NCBI GenBank assembly: GCA_950295325.1
Contig: OX485803.1
Coordinates: 66,789,554-66,853,553, forward strand
From: Polytrichum commune
Lineage: Eukaryota > Streptophyta > Polytrichopsida > Polytrichales > Polytrichaceae
Direction of reading: 5' to 3'
Length of the DNA stretch: 64,000 bases
Below are positions 49,408-62,735 of this stretch, one piece after another. How positions within the stretch are numbered: position 1 is the stretch's first letter; each line of letters starts with the position of its first letter. The position numbers were made by a program, and so were the translations under genes. The notes under the pieces are model-generated. The model did no database searches and was not told where the DNA came from. It worked only from the letters and a program-made list of their open reading frames with translations.

Positions 49408-49857
49408 AATACGTAAAGCGGTGAATGACCAGTATTGGTGTACTAGAATAGGGGTTTATTGATTCTTGTGTGGACCCAAAATGGCTAATTGGAAAATTGG
49501 TGGCCTGAAAAGGATGCACTGCTAGATGGGATGCAATGATTGGCCGGATAGGTGTTGTTGCACACCACTTGCGATCACTTTTGGGTGCCAAATTAACCAT
49601 TTTGTGTGTTGTTGTATGCGGAGTAGAATATTTTGATGTTAGATCAGGGAGCCTCTATTGTACAAGTAGAGGGTTTGACTTACTTGCCTCGTTGAAAAAT
49701 TGTGACTTATTATTTACAAGGAATAAAATTGCGAAACAACTTGCATTCCTCATCATTTCCTCTTCTCCATCTTTGAAAAATATTGCACGTACAAAAATTT
49801 CAAGCCACTCGTTCTAGCCGGATCAACTTATTTTCACCGCTTTAGGTATTTCTAACT
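49408..49857. other. Copy B-specific block (450 bp)
   Basis: Replaces the 2.0-kb block 3288-5313 of copy A. An open frame at 49536-49817 has no recognised domain. No terminal repeats were seen. Confidence 0.5.
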
Positions 49858-50024
49858 TAATGTGTTGGCTTCAACATAGATTGCGTGATGTGACGTTTGA
49901 TTCGGCATTGTCACCAACCCGGCAAGCTATGTTGCTTTGTATTTTCTATAAGAATATCCCAAAGTGCCTGTCAGAACTCTAATGATTTGTTGACTGTGAT
50001 GACTATATTTCTTAAATTACTTCT

Positions 50025-50255
50025 AGTCCAGGCTCTGATACTTTTGGCAACAGGGCCTACCATATGACAAAATAGTGTAGGTTCAGGCATTGTGGCCCCT
50101 ACATACTCTCATCCATCATGAAGATCAACCTGGGCTCTTATTAGAGTGAAACCAACAAGCCTTGTATAGTCATACGAACTCGACCTCACTAGATTAATTT
50201 TGGATACCATTTTGGAGTCCTTTTTATTTTGGGAAAGAATTCGTGTCATGTAAAA
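50025..50255 (-). mobile_element. Putative LTR end with primer-binding-like site (copy B)
   Basis: Same as 5470-5700 of copy A: minus-strand GGCCCTGTTGCC followed by a spacer and TATCAGAGCCTGG. The fragment was present before the duplication. Confidence 0.35.
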
Positions 50256-50635
50256 TAAATCGTTGATTTTTTACTTTCTCAATGGATGAGTTTACTTAGA
50301 CATCAGAATGTTCCGTTGGAGCTATCTCTCCTCCAACCAACACCAAAACGTGACTCCCTGCAAGTTCCAAGTTGCCAATTGATCACAAACACATTGGATT
50401 AGACTCAATTGGAATCTTTGAAGCTAATTCCAGTGTAAAATAAACTTAAAAAATAACTTCTGGGTTGTGTACTATTTGAGAGCACCTATGTTGGATCATG
50501 TACATCAAAAGTTTGCCATAACATAATTCAGCCAAGTGACTAATTTGGGTGGGGTTGGGGACATGTTATGTAAGGTGCTAGAATTATACCTTATGGATGT
50601 TTGTCAACATGCATATTCAACCATGAATCCGGGTA

Positions 50636-51240
50636 CGCAACCCATATTATATGTAGGGGGCATCGGCATTAAAACGGCTTAGAGGATGGCTTTATAAAAA
50701 TTATATCAAATCATACAAAAATAAAAGGACCAAAAAGTTGGGTGAGGACCAAATTAAATAAATTGAGATGTAGAAAAAAATTGGGTTGTATGTATATATA
50801 TATATATATATATATGTAAAATGCACAACGTATGTAAAGAATTGAATCACCTATTCTTTTAACATATGCCTATGCAAAATGCTAAGAGATCCACACAAGT
50901 AGTTGCCTTAAATTAAGATTAAAACTCATTCGCAATGTTTTATTTATAATAAAAAATCTCTAAATTTTATTAAATTGCCCAAGAAGTTGGGTAGTTTGGC
51001 CTATGGTACTTGTATTAAAAAACACACATAAGTAGGTTTTTAATGCAATTACATGCTTCAAGGAATATTTAGATTTACATTTTTGAATTCCTTGTTAAAA
51101 GGGCGACAAGAGTTTCCTACATTTAAAAAAAATTATATCAATTGAGATTGGATGAAAATGCATTATAAGTGATTACAATCCAAGCCATATAATACGGGAG
51201 TTGTGTACCCAAGACCCTAAAAATGAGTGAAATTCGGGTG
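50636..51240. other. Copy B-specific insert with (TA)n
   Basis: About 600 bp absent from the matching place in copy A (near 6080). It includes a TATATA run at 50790-50815. Its right end, CCTAAAAATGAGTGAAATTC, resembles 3818-3840 of copy A, so it probably belongs to a dispersed family. Termini not resolved. Confidence 0.5.
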
Positions 51241-52035
51241 AAGCATTTGTCATTGTATATTAAGAGAATGGAGTGGTTGATAAATAATGGTATGGTAGGC
51301 CCCTTAGCATACTACGGATGTACATTGGCCCCCCAAATTGTGTCAAAGTTGTGCAAGATTACTTCTCAGATTATATGATGTGGGCATAATTAAGGAGCCC
51401 TTGCCATAGGCTGATCGCTTATGGGAAGATGTCTTGGAATATTGGGGTGCCTAATGTTGGGTTGACAAATCATACCTAGGATGGTATCCTATCTAGGGGT
51501 TGTGTGGTTCAGAGAGAGGAATTATCGCATGTGAGTGTAACCTCTTATTCATCCAACATAAAAGCCATGAAATAATATGTAGCCCAAAAATTATTATTTA
51601 AAAATAATTTCACACTAAATTATCTTCAAAGACCCCAAATTAGTCTAATCCGATTCAATTGAGATAAATCGGCCACAAACCTAAAGGGGCCTAACAAAAA
51701 TTTGTAGTTGGATGGATGAGAGATATGCTCATATGTGGTAATTCCCTCTCTCGGTGTGGTTCCACTGTGAGCACCAAGCACCAAGCACCCAAAACATCCC
51801 CCTACACAAACACACATAAAAGAAGAAAAAGAAATTGACCACCAAATTACCAATGTATGGCGCTCCTGAATAGATCCATGATTAGCCATTGTGATTGGCT
51901 AAAGTTGGTGCTCTCTTGAAAGCGTTCTTACATCCTTACACCGCTACTATGAATGACCAAAGCGGTGCTATCAATCAAAGAGCTATTCTGACAATGACTT
52001 AATGACACTAGTGCACTCACTTATTAACAACTTAA

Positions 52036-52563
52036 GGGCCGGTTTAGACTTGGAGTCAAGGCTCAAAAATGGGTTGGGGTGAAAGAAATCCACTCCTCTC
52101 ATTGGTAGAGAGGTTGGGACTCGCCTCTTCAAGTTTACACCATGAGTTGGGGCCAATTAACAAATAAATTATTTTATTCATCATGACAATGGCCTCAAGC
52201 CTTGGAAAAGAGAGCTCCCAACCTTGTGGACTCTTTCCCTCTAGTTGAGGCCATTATCATAGCTTTTATTTGCTTGTAGTAGTTTATTCTTTGGGCATTG
52301 AATAGGAGGGGAGACATTCTAAATTTATTATACTTTAATCATTATCCATAGAATAGTTCATGAGTACGTTGGAACCTCTCATAACCCTCTCATAATTGCA
52401 ACCTCCAAATGGCCCCAACCCCACCTAAATAGGTTTAAACATGAAAGCAATGAATGAAGTTAGGTTACTTTCTTATTAATGACCTTGGGGGACCATTTGC
52501 ATGCCACATGGGACATATTGGCCTTCGTTTACAATGGCCTTGACCCCAAGTCTAAACAGGCCC
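52036..52563. mobile_element. Tourist/PIF-Harbinger-like MITE, 528 bp
   Basis: Starts GGGCCGGTTTAGACTTGG and ends with the inverse CCAAGTCTAAACAGGCCC (terminal inverted repeats of about 27 bp with two mismatches). The trinucleotide TAA is duplicated (52033-52035 and 52564-52566). Copy A has the uninterrupted sequence CTTAAGAAT near 7628-7638. A TAA/TTA 3-bp duplication with GGGCC-type ends is the hallmark of Tourist-like elements. No coding capacity. Confidence 0.9.
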
Positions 52564-52846
52564 TAAGAATGAGAAATAGGTGTCGCCAAAAGGAAGGTGT
52601 TAAGGCACTGCCACCTTATATTTGTTTCCAGTCGCGGTCTCACTCTTTCAGTTTTGTAATGTGCCGTGTCCATGCACACTACAAAAAGTGACATGAGCAG
52701 GAGAACAAGTGACACTTCTCGTAACAGTTTCAATAAATTACCCACGCGTAAAGAGCGTGAATGTGTAGGAGGTACTAGCCAACGATTGTCTCGACCACAG
52801 TGCCACCAACTGTGACGAGAGTACTTTGAACTTGTCGACTTTAAAC

Positions 52847-52854
52847 TATATAAA
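52847..52854 (+). promoter_or_regulatory. Candidate TATA box upstream of laccase B
   Basis: TATATAAA, conserved with 7919-7926 and lying 1275 bp upstream of the laccase start codon. The surrounding 150 bp are almost identical in both copies. Confidence 0.3.
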
Positions 52855-54121
52855 GTTCATGTTGGCACTCGCTTGAGGAAATTCAAGGGCCCCAAAGCTT
52901 GTGTTGAGGTTGAGAGTTTTGAGGTTGGGTTGAGGATCACTAGGGAGTCCGAGCTGGTAGGAGGTGTAACATTTGAAATTCCATGCGTGAGAGAATTACC
53001 AAGTTTTGTGCTGCTTCACATCTGCATCTGTAACAATATTTGTCAGCTCACAAGAGGGCCTCAGCTGAATCTGAGTCCCCGTGTGAATTTGAGCTAGTTT
53101 ACATATTACATTGAATACTACTGATGTGAATGAGTATCCTCAGATTTTTCGCCTGTGGTGTTTCCCTGATTCTGGTGAGCTCAATCTTGTGTTGCGAGAA
53201 AGTTCTAGTCATTCATGAAGTTTCTTTTGAATTTAGGGTGAAAATTGTGACACAGAATTTAGATTGAGATCTGGGAGGCAACAATGTTGCAGTATTTATT
53301 CAGATGGTTGATTATTGAAGCCTGCAAATATAATTCTGGAGCTGAATAATAACATTATATGGTTACCATCAGCATTTCTTCTGCAACATTGCACATCGAG
53401 AACAGGCTAGCTTTCCTCGTTGTAGTTATAGAGTGGTGATGATTGAATCGATTGCAACAAGAAATTATTTTCTGTGCATATCAGTAATAGTCTGGGTCAT
53501 GCATCAATCACAGTTATACTCCAGGGATCCAGTGGTTAGTAGAATTTCAATTAAATTTTGTGTCATCCTCAGCCTAGCTAGGTGCGAGTAAATGAATTTG
53601 AAGCGTGTTTATCATATCTGTCAGAGGACTCTGCTCTTCGAGCCGAAATATAGGCTTGTGGATTAATCTTCACTACTTTATTCTGATCTCCATGAAGCTT
53701 GAACTCAGGCACGGAGTACTCTCTGCCAGTGAAAGTTTCTAGGACATTTGCAAGTTCTAGGTTAGATGTGAATCTAATTTCTTCGAACTAAAAATCATAT
53801 AAAATGGCATTCAGATTCAGCAGCACCAAAAATTTAGTGTTTACAAGATAGAAAAAAGTCTTCATTCATTCACTTTCTCATCAACATCTACAAAAGAAAG
53901 AAGTCTTCATTTAGCACTGTCTAGAAAAAAAGTCTTCACTTTTTTCTAACGGACTCACCTTGAATGTGTTCAAACTGTCCATTGAACTCAGCTGAAGATC
54001 GAGCTCTTTTGAACAAGAGCTCCAGAGGAGAATAAAGAGCAGTTTGAGCATTACATCTACAGAATTGGTGACCCACGAGCATTGAAGAGGAATTGAACAA
54101 CATTTGAAGGAGTCATTTGTC

Positions 54122-57100
54122 ATGGGTAGAGGAGCTGGCACTGCTATGGTTGCATCCGTTCTCGCGACCTTCCTTTTCATTTTCCTTTCACTAATTCCCC
54201 AACCGGCAGCAGCAACAAAGCACCACCACTCTAAAAAGCACCATCTGCACTGGACGGTAATTAGACTGTCATTAAATTTTCAGATTCAAGTTATTTTTCC
54301 AGCCTTTCAACTTAAGTACATTATCAACAATCATTTTGTCTTTGGGCAGTGGTGCCTTCCGGAACATCCTGGTGGGGTGGAATTTTTGCAACAATTCTAT
54401 GATTCAATATTGAGGCCTGACGACTACTTGTCATCCTGAAAATTTGGAGTACTACTATTACAGGGGGTCCCTTACATGTGCCTAGTATTGATGAATGAAA
54501 ATTATAATTGTACAGGTGGAGACCAGAAATGTGACTCGAGATTGCGAAACTGTGGCCATTGCGATTGTAAATGGGCAGTTCCCAGGCCCTTCTGTACACG
54601 TCAACGAAGGAGACACTCTCATAGTCAATGTGACAAGCAAAGTGAACACCGACGTCACTATACACTGGTGAGTATGTTGTAGCCAAATTGTGTCATCTAT
54701 CTGAAATTTCTATCTAGAAGAATATTGTATTTAAATCATATTGCAAACTATATACAACTCATGGCCAGAGAATCATTGATTGCTTGCTGTCAATGAAAGG
54801 AGAAAAAAAATCTGCTTGGAAGGATTTGATATAAGCATCTGGAAGAAGAGTTTTTAGGACTTCTAGGAGAACAAAAGCTTTTCTGCACCTACTCTTGAGT
54901 GGACTTTGGATGATATAAGGTGCTATTATGCAAAAAAGTCTTCCATAGTATGGCACACACTACTTGTGACTAGAGTGCTTTTATATTTAAATTTGGGCAA
55001 GATAATCAAGCCACCATGAGGGATGCCCATGCATGAGGTGTCAGGAATATTAATGGATTGTCGTCAATATCCTGGAACGAACCTTTTGTTCGATCACCAA
55101 CCACAAGAAAAACTGCCTACTGACCTGAAATATGCTGTTTCTGAAAAGAATGAGTGCAGCTATATAAGTAAACACAGTGCCACTTAGATATGCGGCCCTC
55201 TTGTGGGCACTTCCAACTCCATAGACATATTTAACCATTGGGTCAGCTTGAAAATTCTGTCATCCGGTTAGCAATTGCAAATAAGGAAGGTTGTCATTTC
55301 AAGTTTCACAATCAGAGTAAGTATGGGTGAAAAATCTATCATAAGTTCACAATGGATATTTTCTTTGTCTTTAAACGATCACATAGGTCCTCATAATTGT
55401 GTTAGCTATTGATCCTCTAATGGTGTTTATGATTCGTTTCCACTATCCAATCTCATCATAACACATGTCTTTTAAATGTCCGGTCTTAACGAGAAGTGTT
55501 GCTATGAACTACTGAAATATAAGTCATGTCCAATTAAAGTGTAGATAACTAATGAGAGGAGAATGGATGATGAACCGTGCAAGCGGCGAGTCAACTACCT
55601 ACTTGAACCGGTTATCGGTCATAATTGATTAGCTCATGGATAGAATCTTGGAGTCCTGAATGATATCACGACTCCACAGATGAAGCTTTCTGACGAGTTC
55701 TCATAGCCTTCTTCTCTTGGACGAGTGATCGGTTATGAGGAGTGACCAGTGACCACGTAAGGCCCACATACCTTCCTGCCAGTGCGCCTGTACACATCTA
55801 TACTTGAGAACCACTTCTTGGAATGGTGAGATGTGGAGCCTTCAGAATCTTTCACACTTTCATGGGGTCTACGAATATTTTTGAATTGCAAGTGCTTGCA
55901 AGTTTCTCGAAGTGGCGAATTTGGCTTTGGAAACTCTCACACTTCTAAGCCCATCGGGCCTCAGTAACAAGAAAATTTGTGAGTGCATGCAGGCATGGAA
56001 TTAAGCAGATGCTTACAAATTGGGCGGACGGACCCACACACATAACTCAATGTCCGTTGAGCTGCGGGGAGTCGTACACATATGAGTTTACTGTGGCCAA
56101 CCAAAGCGGGACGTACTTCTGGCATGCACATGCTCATTGGTTGCGCGCGACCGTCTATGGTGCCTTCATTGTCCACTCCAAAGCCACCCCCCCTTATTCT
56201 AAACCCACTGCGGAAAAGTCCATTCTTTTTGGTAAGTACCCTCTCACTAACCTCCACCACTCAGGAACAAAATTGATCAAAGTGCTTCCTTATCATCCTT
56301 TTTAATTAGCTTCGTCAAAGTAAAAGGTTAAAGTAGTGCAGTACTACTTAAGAGATGGCATTCATTTGGGAAACTGCGGCCATACTAGCAGCCTTAATCC
56401 ACCAAATGTTATCATGGCTCCCACCAATGCATATAAGATAGACTTGGTGCAAAGGGCAGCTTAGACGGAGCTTGGCCTTAACCATTATCCATAGGAACTC
56501 TGAGGTTAAGCCACCTAAGGCCCAAATAGTACTCGGATGGGAGTATCAGGGTCAACTGGATATGTTCAACCACCCACATGGGGGGTTTACGGGCTCGTCC
56601 TTGGCGAGGGGGGTAGGTGCATGCCAACTTGTTTGCACATGTTCAAAGTGTTCACCTTTGAAAGGTGTTAATAGTCTTCATGGTCTTCTTATATTTGCAA
56701 TGCTCATTTTGGGGTTACATATTGATCACTACCAACATATGAGTCCTAGGCAGTTGTTTGACGTTGGTGAAAGAACAATGTAGAAAATCACCATTGCGAA
56801 AGATTTGCAGATTCTCCAATGACAAAGGTCAATTATCGAGGACCCATATGGTTATTGTAGATTTAGACCATGTGCTTCAAAATGAAGCAACACCATAATT
56901 CATGTTGGTGGCAAAATTGGAGTCGACTTTCTTTCGTTTTTAGAGTTTAATGCATGCATGTCTTTTCTAAAAGATTTGAATTCAATAGCTAAGTTTGCAG
57001 ACACCAGATGAACACACATGACCACAGTTGTTTTAGTCTACTTCTAGAAACTGATATTGGTGAATCTTGTTCTTTGCAGGAGAATGGTACCCTAAAGATC

Positions 57101-60100
57101 CAAATGTAGTGGAATCAAATGCCCTGGCAGGACATGGTGTGAACTTCCAATTCTATACATCATACACCCTCAATGGGTGGCCTGGACCTTTGAACAATTG
57201 CTCTAATGGTAAGTCAAATTCATCCTGAAAGAATCTGATCAATTTCTCCGACTATTCACAATGCCTTCATCATTATTCGCCCAGAAAATCATATTACGCA
57301 AGAAGCACGACTTTACTCATAAATGAATCAATACCTACCAATTACATGTATCAATGTCAGTGTTCAAGTTAACATTTCACCCAGTCCACTATAAAAGTGC
57401 CTTCAATACAGAATTTTCTTGAACGTATAATTATAAGCTAGCAGTTATACAGCATTTCAGTGTCTTACTTCTCGAGAGAAGTTAGTAATTTGTCAGTATA
57501 GAATGCCCATTGTTTGGTGGGTGTATTCAACACACTTAATCCTAGACTGTTTGTGGTAATTCTTTTGCTGCTGCAATTAATCAATTAATCTATTGATTTG
57601 AGTAATTGGTGCACAGGTTATGCGAAGCTGAAGTTTGTTGCAGGGAAGACATATTTGCTGCGACTTGTTAATGCGGCACTCAATAATCACCACTTTTTCA
57701 TGATAGCAAACCACACGATGACAGTTGTTGCAGCCGATGGGGAATATGTGAAACCATTTACAGTTACAGTGGCATTGCTCTCGCCTGGACAGACTACAGA
57801 TGTCCTGGTTACAGCTGACCAACCAAAAGGTAATTTAGGACACATTGGAGTTTAATATCCTCCATTCCAGCGAGACTTTGTTTTGGAAGTTGGTCCCTTA
57901 TGATATTTAATTGTTTTTTCTACATAGAACATAAATAATTTTATTGGAGTCAATATTCAATTCTGAATTGAGGGAGAAAATTTACTTATTTTCCAGGTTC
58001 ATTGAGGGTGGAACTCATTTTAGCACCTCTTGGCATGCAAAAATGAGTTGGCCGTCAATAAATTATATAGAATATAGAATGTTCTTCGTTCAAACCTCCA
58101 CACTATCTTCAAACATATAACTTGGTGTTGCACATTTAAAATAATCAACTTGTGATCAAACTCCCCATAGCAAAAATTAAAAGACAACTCTACTAACTTT
58201 GTCAAATGTCATGCTGAATTCATCTAATCTAGTCCTCTATAAGATGAAAGCACTGTAAGAAGACATACCATGTGAAAACTTTCATTAAAAAATAGGTATT
58301 GTATGTCGAGCTAGACACAACTCTATGGATACAAGGTCCTTATGCAAGCAAAGTTGTTTCTTGGAATTAGTGGGTGGCAAGTCTAAACTTGTGGTCAAGA
58401 GGATATAAATATTTTTACACAGAGACTAAGGTATAGCATGCTATAATCATTACCCTACTCTAATCAACAATCTTATATCTTACACCATACTTAGATATTG
58501 ATTTTGAGAATGTCCAACACCTTAACATTAAGCTCTCGGGATGGTTTTAGGTCATCTACAAATAACACTCTGAATCTTTATAATTTTTTGCACATGAAAT
58601 TCAAACAAAAAAATTACCCTAGACCTACATTAAATTCCTTCCTTGCAATCCATTTTATAAAAAAATCAATCTAATAATAGTAGCTGCCTATACTCAATGC
58701 TTCTTATAGTGTTGCTTTTAACACCCGCCACAAAGATTAAATTGGATCATTGTCACTGGTTATTTGCCACTACAAGCAATGTTTAGGTATCCAATGACCC
58801 ATTATCCTTGTAGTGACCGTATATTTTACCTTAACTTACCTTTCTGAGTAGAAAATTTTGAAAGACTACAGACAAGTTTGTGCGCATGGGAGTCATTGAA
58901 AGTTGCTTAAAATGTTGGCTTGACCAGTCACGTTCTTATGGTGTCTTGAACTTTCTCTTTACAATGTAGGCAAATATTACTTCGGAATAAGCGAATGGCG
59001 ACCCTTGGCATTCCCCATGGATACTTCACCTTCAACACCCTCGATTGGAATTCTTGAGTATAGCGGTTGCCCCTCCTCTTCATCAGCAGCGGCGAAACCC
59101 TCTATAAATATGCCAACATTTCCTCCGCTTAATGACTCAACATTGGCACACAACTTCTCGAACAGTCTCTTTGGGTTGATTGATTCCCACCTTCCCCGCA
59201 CCACGGACCGTAGCTTTGTTTTCGCGGCGGCGGTTGCGAATGTTGTGTGCACCGCGGCCGAAAATTGCACGACGGGGACCAAAATTGCAACCACCCTCAA
59301 CAATGTGACCTTCGACATCCCATCCAACAGCTCGATTTTGGAGGCCTACTACTACAAGAAGAAAGGGGTGTACACGACGGACTTCCCTCCGAACCCACCG
59401 GAGATTCTCAACTTCACATCAAGCTCCGCAGTCGTGCAGTACAACTTGACGTCGCACCGGGGAGCGAAAACACTGACGTTGAAGTATAACCAGACCGTGC
59501 AAATTATCCTGCAAGATGTCGACGTGTATCTTCTGGACTACCACCCGTTCCACTTGCACGGACACAGTTTCTACGTGATTGGCTCCGGATTCGGGAACTA
59601 CAATGCCACCAGCGACCCGAAGAACTTCAACTTGGTGGATCCACCGATCCGCAACACTGTGGGGCTGCTGGAGGGCGGATGGGTTGCCATTCGTTTCTTA
59701 GCCAACAATCCAGGTGAGTCCCGGCATCCTTCAGGTCTTGTCAAGTAATGATGCTCCCAAGAGTACAAATCACTTGTAAGAGAAATTGAATTTAGTAAAA
59801 GAAAAGATGGAATAGTTGGCGTGCGATATCCGTTCATCACCTTCTACCCATGTCCACGTGGGCATGGGGGTTGCAAAGTTGATTGATAAACTGAAGGCAC
59901 AACTCGTACCAAAATGAAAATATTTTCATTGTTTTTCTTAAAGAAGTGTGTTAATCATCTTTGGTGACATAACAAAATATTGGTTCATTGATAGAAGCAT
60001 TAGAGCAACCCCTATGGTCATCAGAAAAGGAATCTATCAAATTTGGCTTTCAAATGTTTTTGGGCCAATATGGCATGCTTGTTATCTTTCACACAAGAGA

Positions 60101-61371
60101 GACAGAGAGAGAGAGATCTCAAGTCCTTTAACTTTCAAATCTTGAGGGTGGGAAGGGGTGTAGAGTGTTGTCTCTTTCCTTCCCCCCCACCCCCACCCCC
60201 CAAAGAAAATAAAAAGAATCTAGAAAACCAATTATTGAGAGAATCATTTTTAGTGACCATAGGACTTGTTAGATGATGGTGCTCATGGATTGATGATTTT
60301 TTATTTCATAAAGAGGAGAAACATGTCGGATCTTGAATATTGTGCATTGAGAAGGTCCATCCAATGATAGCATTCAAGTTTTTTATTTACGAATTAAGGG
60401 TTTTAACACTTTGAAATGTCTAGATATTTTTATAACTTATTAGAAGCAATTTCTCTAAAGCATGGATCTAATACATGCAAGTTCCTTTTCCTTGGAATAT
60501 TTGGTTCTTTGTCCTAGAACCAAAGTCCCTACATTATTCGTGACTTTCAACCTAAATCTACTCTGCAAGGAACCTACACAAAGTCTTAACTCATATAAGA
60601 ATGAGAACAACTTGCAATGGCTGAACTGATATTATGATGTGTACTCTTAAAACCAACTCTTCCATACTATGAAAGCACTCCAAATTAAGCTTTACTATTC
60701 TTAAAACTGTTTAGCAAATTTAGAGTCCGAACTAGGCTCTAAAGACAATTAAAGGTGCTATATAGGAATTATTCGGTTACTTTTCTAAATTGGACATCTA
60801 TATTTGGTTGGTGTGTGGTTAGACAAAGTTCGAGGAACAAAGATCATAAATGACACATACTTCAAAGAGATTGGTTTACGTCTTCAAATTTTATCAACTG
60901 TTCCACAGTCAATAGTGAACACAATTGAGAGAATCCATGTATTAACTTACGGAATCAACAAACATGCACTTCCGATAACCATGAATCATGGAACCTCCGA
61001 TTTTCAATCTGGTTTTCGATGATGTTTCATCAGAGTTTTGCTAATGCAACACAAATTTGACGGTGTAAACTTGATCAATAGGAGAGTAGAGAACAAGAAA
61101 ACCAAACCGTATAACACCCTTGTACCTTTGTTGCCACCCCAGAGAAGCAATCACTTAATTACACCAAAATTCTCACACCAGTTTCTAATTGATGTATGCA
61201 CCTTTTTTTTTTGACTTGGCAGGAGTTTGGAACTTCCACTGCCACAATGAGAGGCACATGTCATGGGGCATGATGATGGCCTTCATCACAGAAAATGGGG
61301 AGGGACCGACCGCAACATTGCCTGCCCCAAAACATCGCTTGCCACAATGCAAATATGACCCAAACCCCTGA
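54122..61371 (+). CDS. Laccase (plant multicopper oxidase), copy B, seven exons
   Basis: Duplicate of the gene at 9187-16999, with the same apoplastic phenol-oxidising role expected. Exons: 54122-54256, 54516-54667, 55993-56231, 57080-57208, 57617-57829, 58970-59713, 61223-61371. Every exon has the same length as in copy A, all splice sites are GT-AG, and 586 codons plus stop result. The signal peptide and copper motifs [16 protein letters not shown] and [12 protein letters not shown] are present. I count about 24 amino-acid differences from copy A, clustered at the start of exon 6 (RPLAFPMDT against RPLSLATDT) and in exon 4 (HGVNFQF against HAANFQV). None hits a copper ligand, but residue 546, between ligands H545 and H549, is Asn here and Ile in copy A. 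Introns are 259, 1325, 848, 408, 1140 and 1509 bp. Both copies look functional. Confidence 0.95.
56461..56540 (+). repeat. Partial 5S rRNA-derived sequence in laccase B intron 3
   Basis: Retains GGAACTCTGAGGTTAAGC and TACTCGGATGGG. About 60 bp that follow in copy A (from GTGACTTGCCC to the CTCTTGTGTACCC end and beyond) are deleted, so the insertion predates the duplication. Confidence 0.65.
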
Positions 61372-61557
61372 ATGATAATTCACAGCACTGACCTCGAACT
61401 TCTTGCTAAAGATGGGATTGGCATTTGAGCGTTTCTCATCTGATGTCAAGAGGTTGCCAATTTTGGTGTTCTTCGATTATTCTTTTATAAACACTTTGAT
61501 TTGTTACAGAGAGGCTCAATTGCCTCTTCAATGATTTCAGTATCACTTTGAAACGAA

Positions 61558-62727
61558 ATGTTTGTGAAAGATAAATCCCAATAAAATACTTTTTAAATAG
61601 TCAAAACATTGGCCATAATTTGTATGAGATAAGCATAAACTCTTAGATTTTGAAGCTAAGGATGTTTTTGTACCTACTTTTGAATCAAATATATTAATTT
61701 TAAGATTTGAAAGTCTCGGTAACTGAAATGGATTTAGATAGTTTATACATGTCTAAAAGTCCACTTCAAACTTAGTTACCATAAATTGAACAACTTAGAT
61801 CTTTTGTAATATATTTATATTAATACAATACGAACCAATATAGCCTAAAACATATTTTGGTCATTCATAAGTCAAAAGAGATTTTATAGAAAATAGAAGA
61901 GAGATGAGGTTTAGAGCTACCTCATAAAAACGACTCCAACTTAATTATAAATTTTTACAATGAAGTGAAACTATTTAGACTAGTGAGACAACTTCAAAAT
62001 CTATTTAAGCATTTAATATTTAAAGGAGATTAAAACTACACAAAATCGTGGTAAGTCTTGAAAGCTAGATGTTAACTTCCTAGATAGGTAACTTTCTAGG
62101 TAGTCTTATAAAAACCTCCATAATTTTAAAACATAACTTAAAATAATATTTTTGAAAATAAACTATAAAGAAGACTCGAAGATATATTCAGAAGTATAAA
62201 TTTTGTAGAATATGAATGCTTTAAAAACCTATGCTGAGCCTTTGAAATCAGCTGTATCTAAAGGTCAAGGGGTTTTTAAATATTCACTTCTATTGACTCA
62301 AAGTTATCTAATACTTAAGTGTCTTTTAAAAATTTACTGAAGACTAAAGATTCAAAAAATACAAGTCATACACTTAAATAAAAAATGGGTACAAAAAAAT
62401 CAATTTTTATTAAAATGAGAGATCTCATTTTCTAATTTCTTACAACACTAAAACTATCACTCAAACGCCTCACACCAACTAGTCCTACATAATCTTCATT
62501 CAATAGTATCACACTATAATATAAAAATTAGTGACTACGGCCTTCGTTCATATGAGACTAGACCAAATATAAGATGATAGTTGAACAAGATAAACAAATA
62601 AGGATTTAAACCATGTGAAGGCCAAAGTTGAACAAGATAAGTAAGAAATGTCAAAGATAAATGATATTGGAGTTATATTAGGGTCGAAGTTAAACCATTT
62701 TTTAAAATATTGTCTCAAGGGGATGGG
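61558..62727. other. Intergenic, AT-rich, no gene seen
   Basis: Unrelated to the sequence after copy A. No open frame of note and no element ends found. Confidence 0.5.
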
Positions 62728-62735
62728 GGTGAGCC

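Larger units (their letters stand above)
47433..61557 (+). repeat. Segmental duplication, copy B (laccase unit)
   Basis: Co-linear with 1289-17185. Starts at 'cacaataact' (47433) and ends at 'aaacgaa' (61557). Copy-specific content includes 49408-49857, 50636-51240 and the MITE at 52036-52563. It lacks the long microsatellite, the 230-bp intron 2 insert and the 165-bp intron 1 insert of copy A. Confidence 0.9.
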
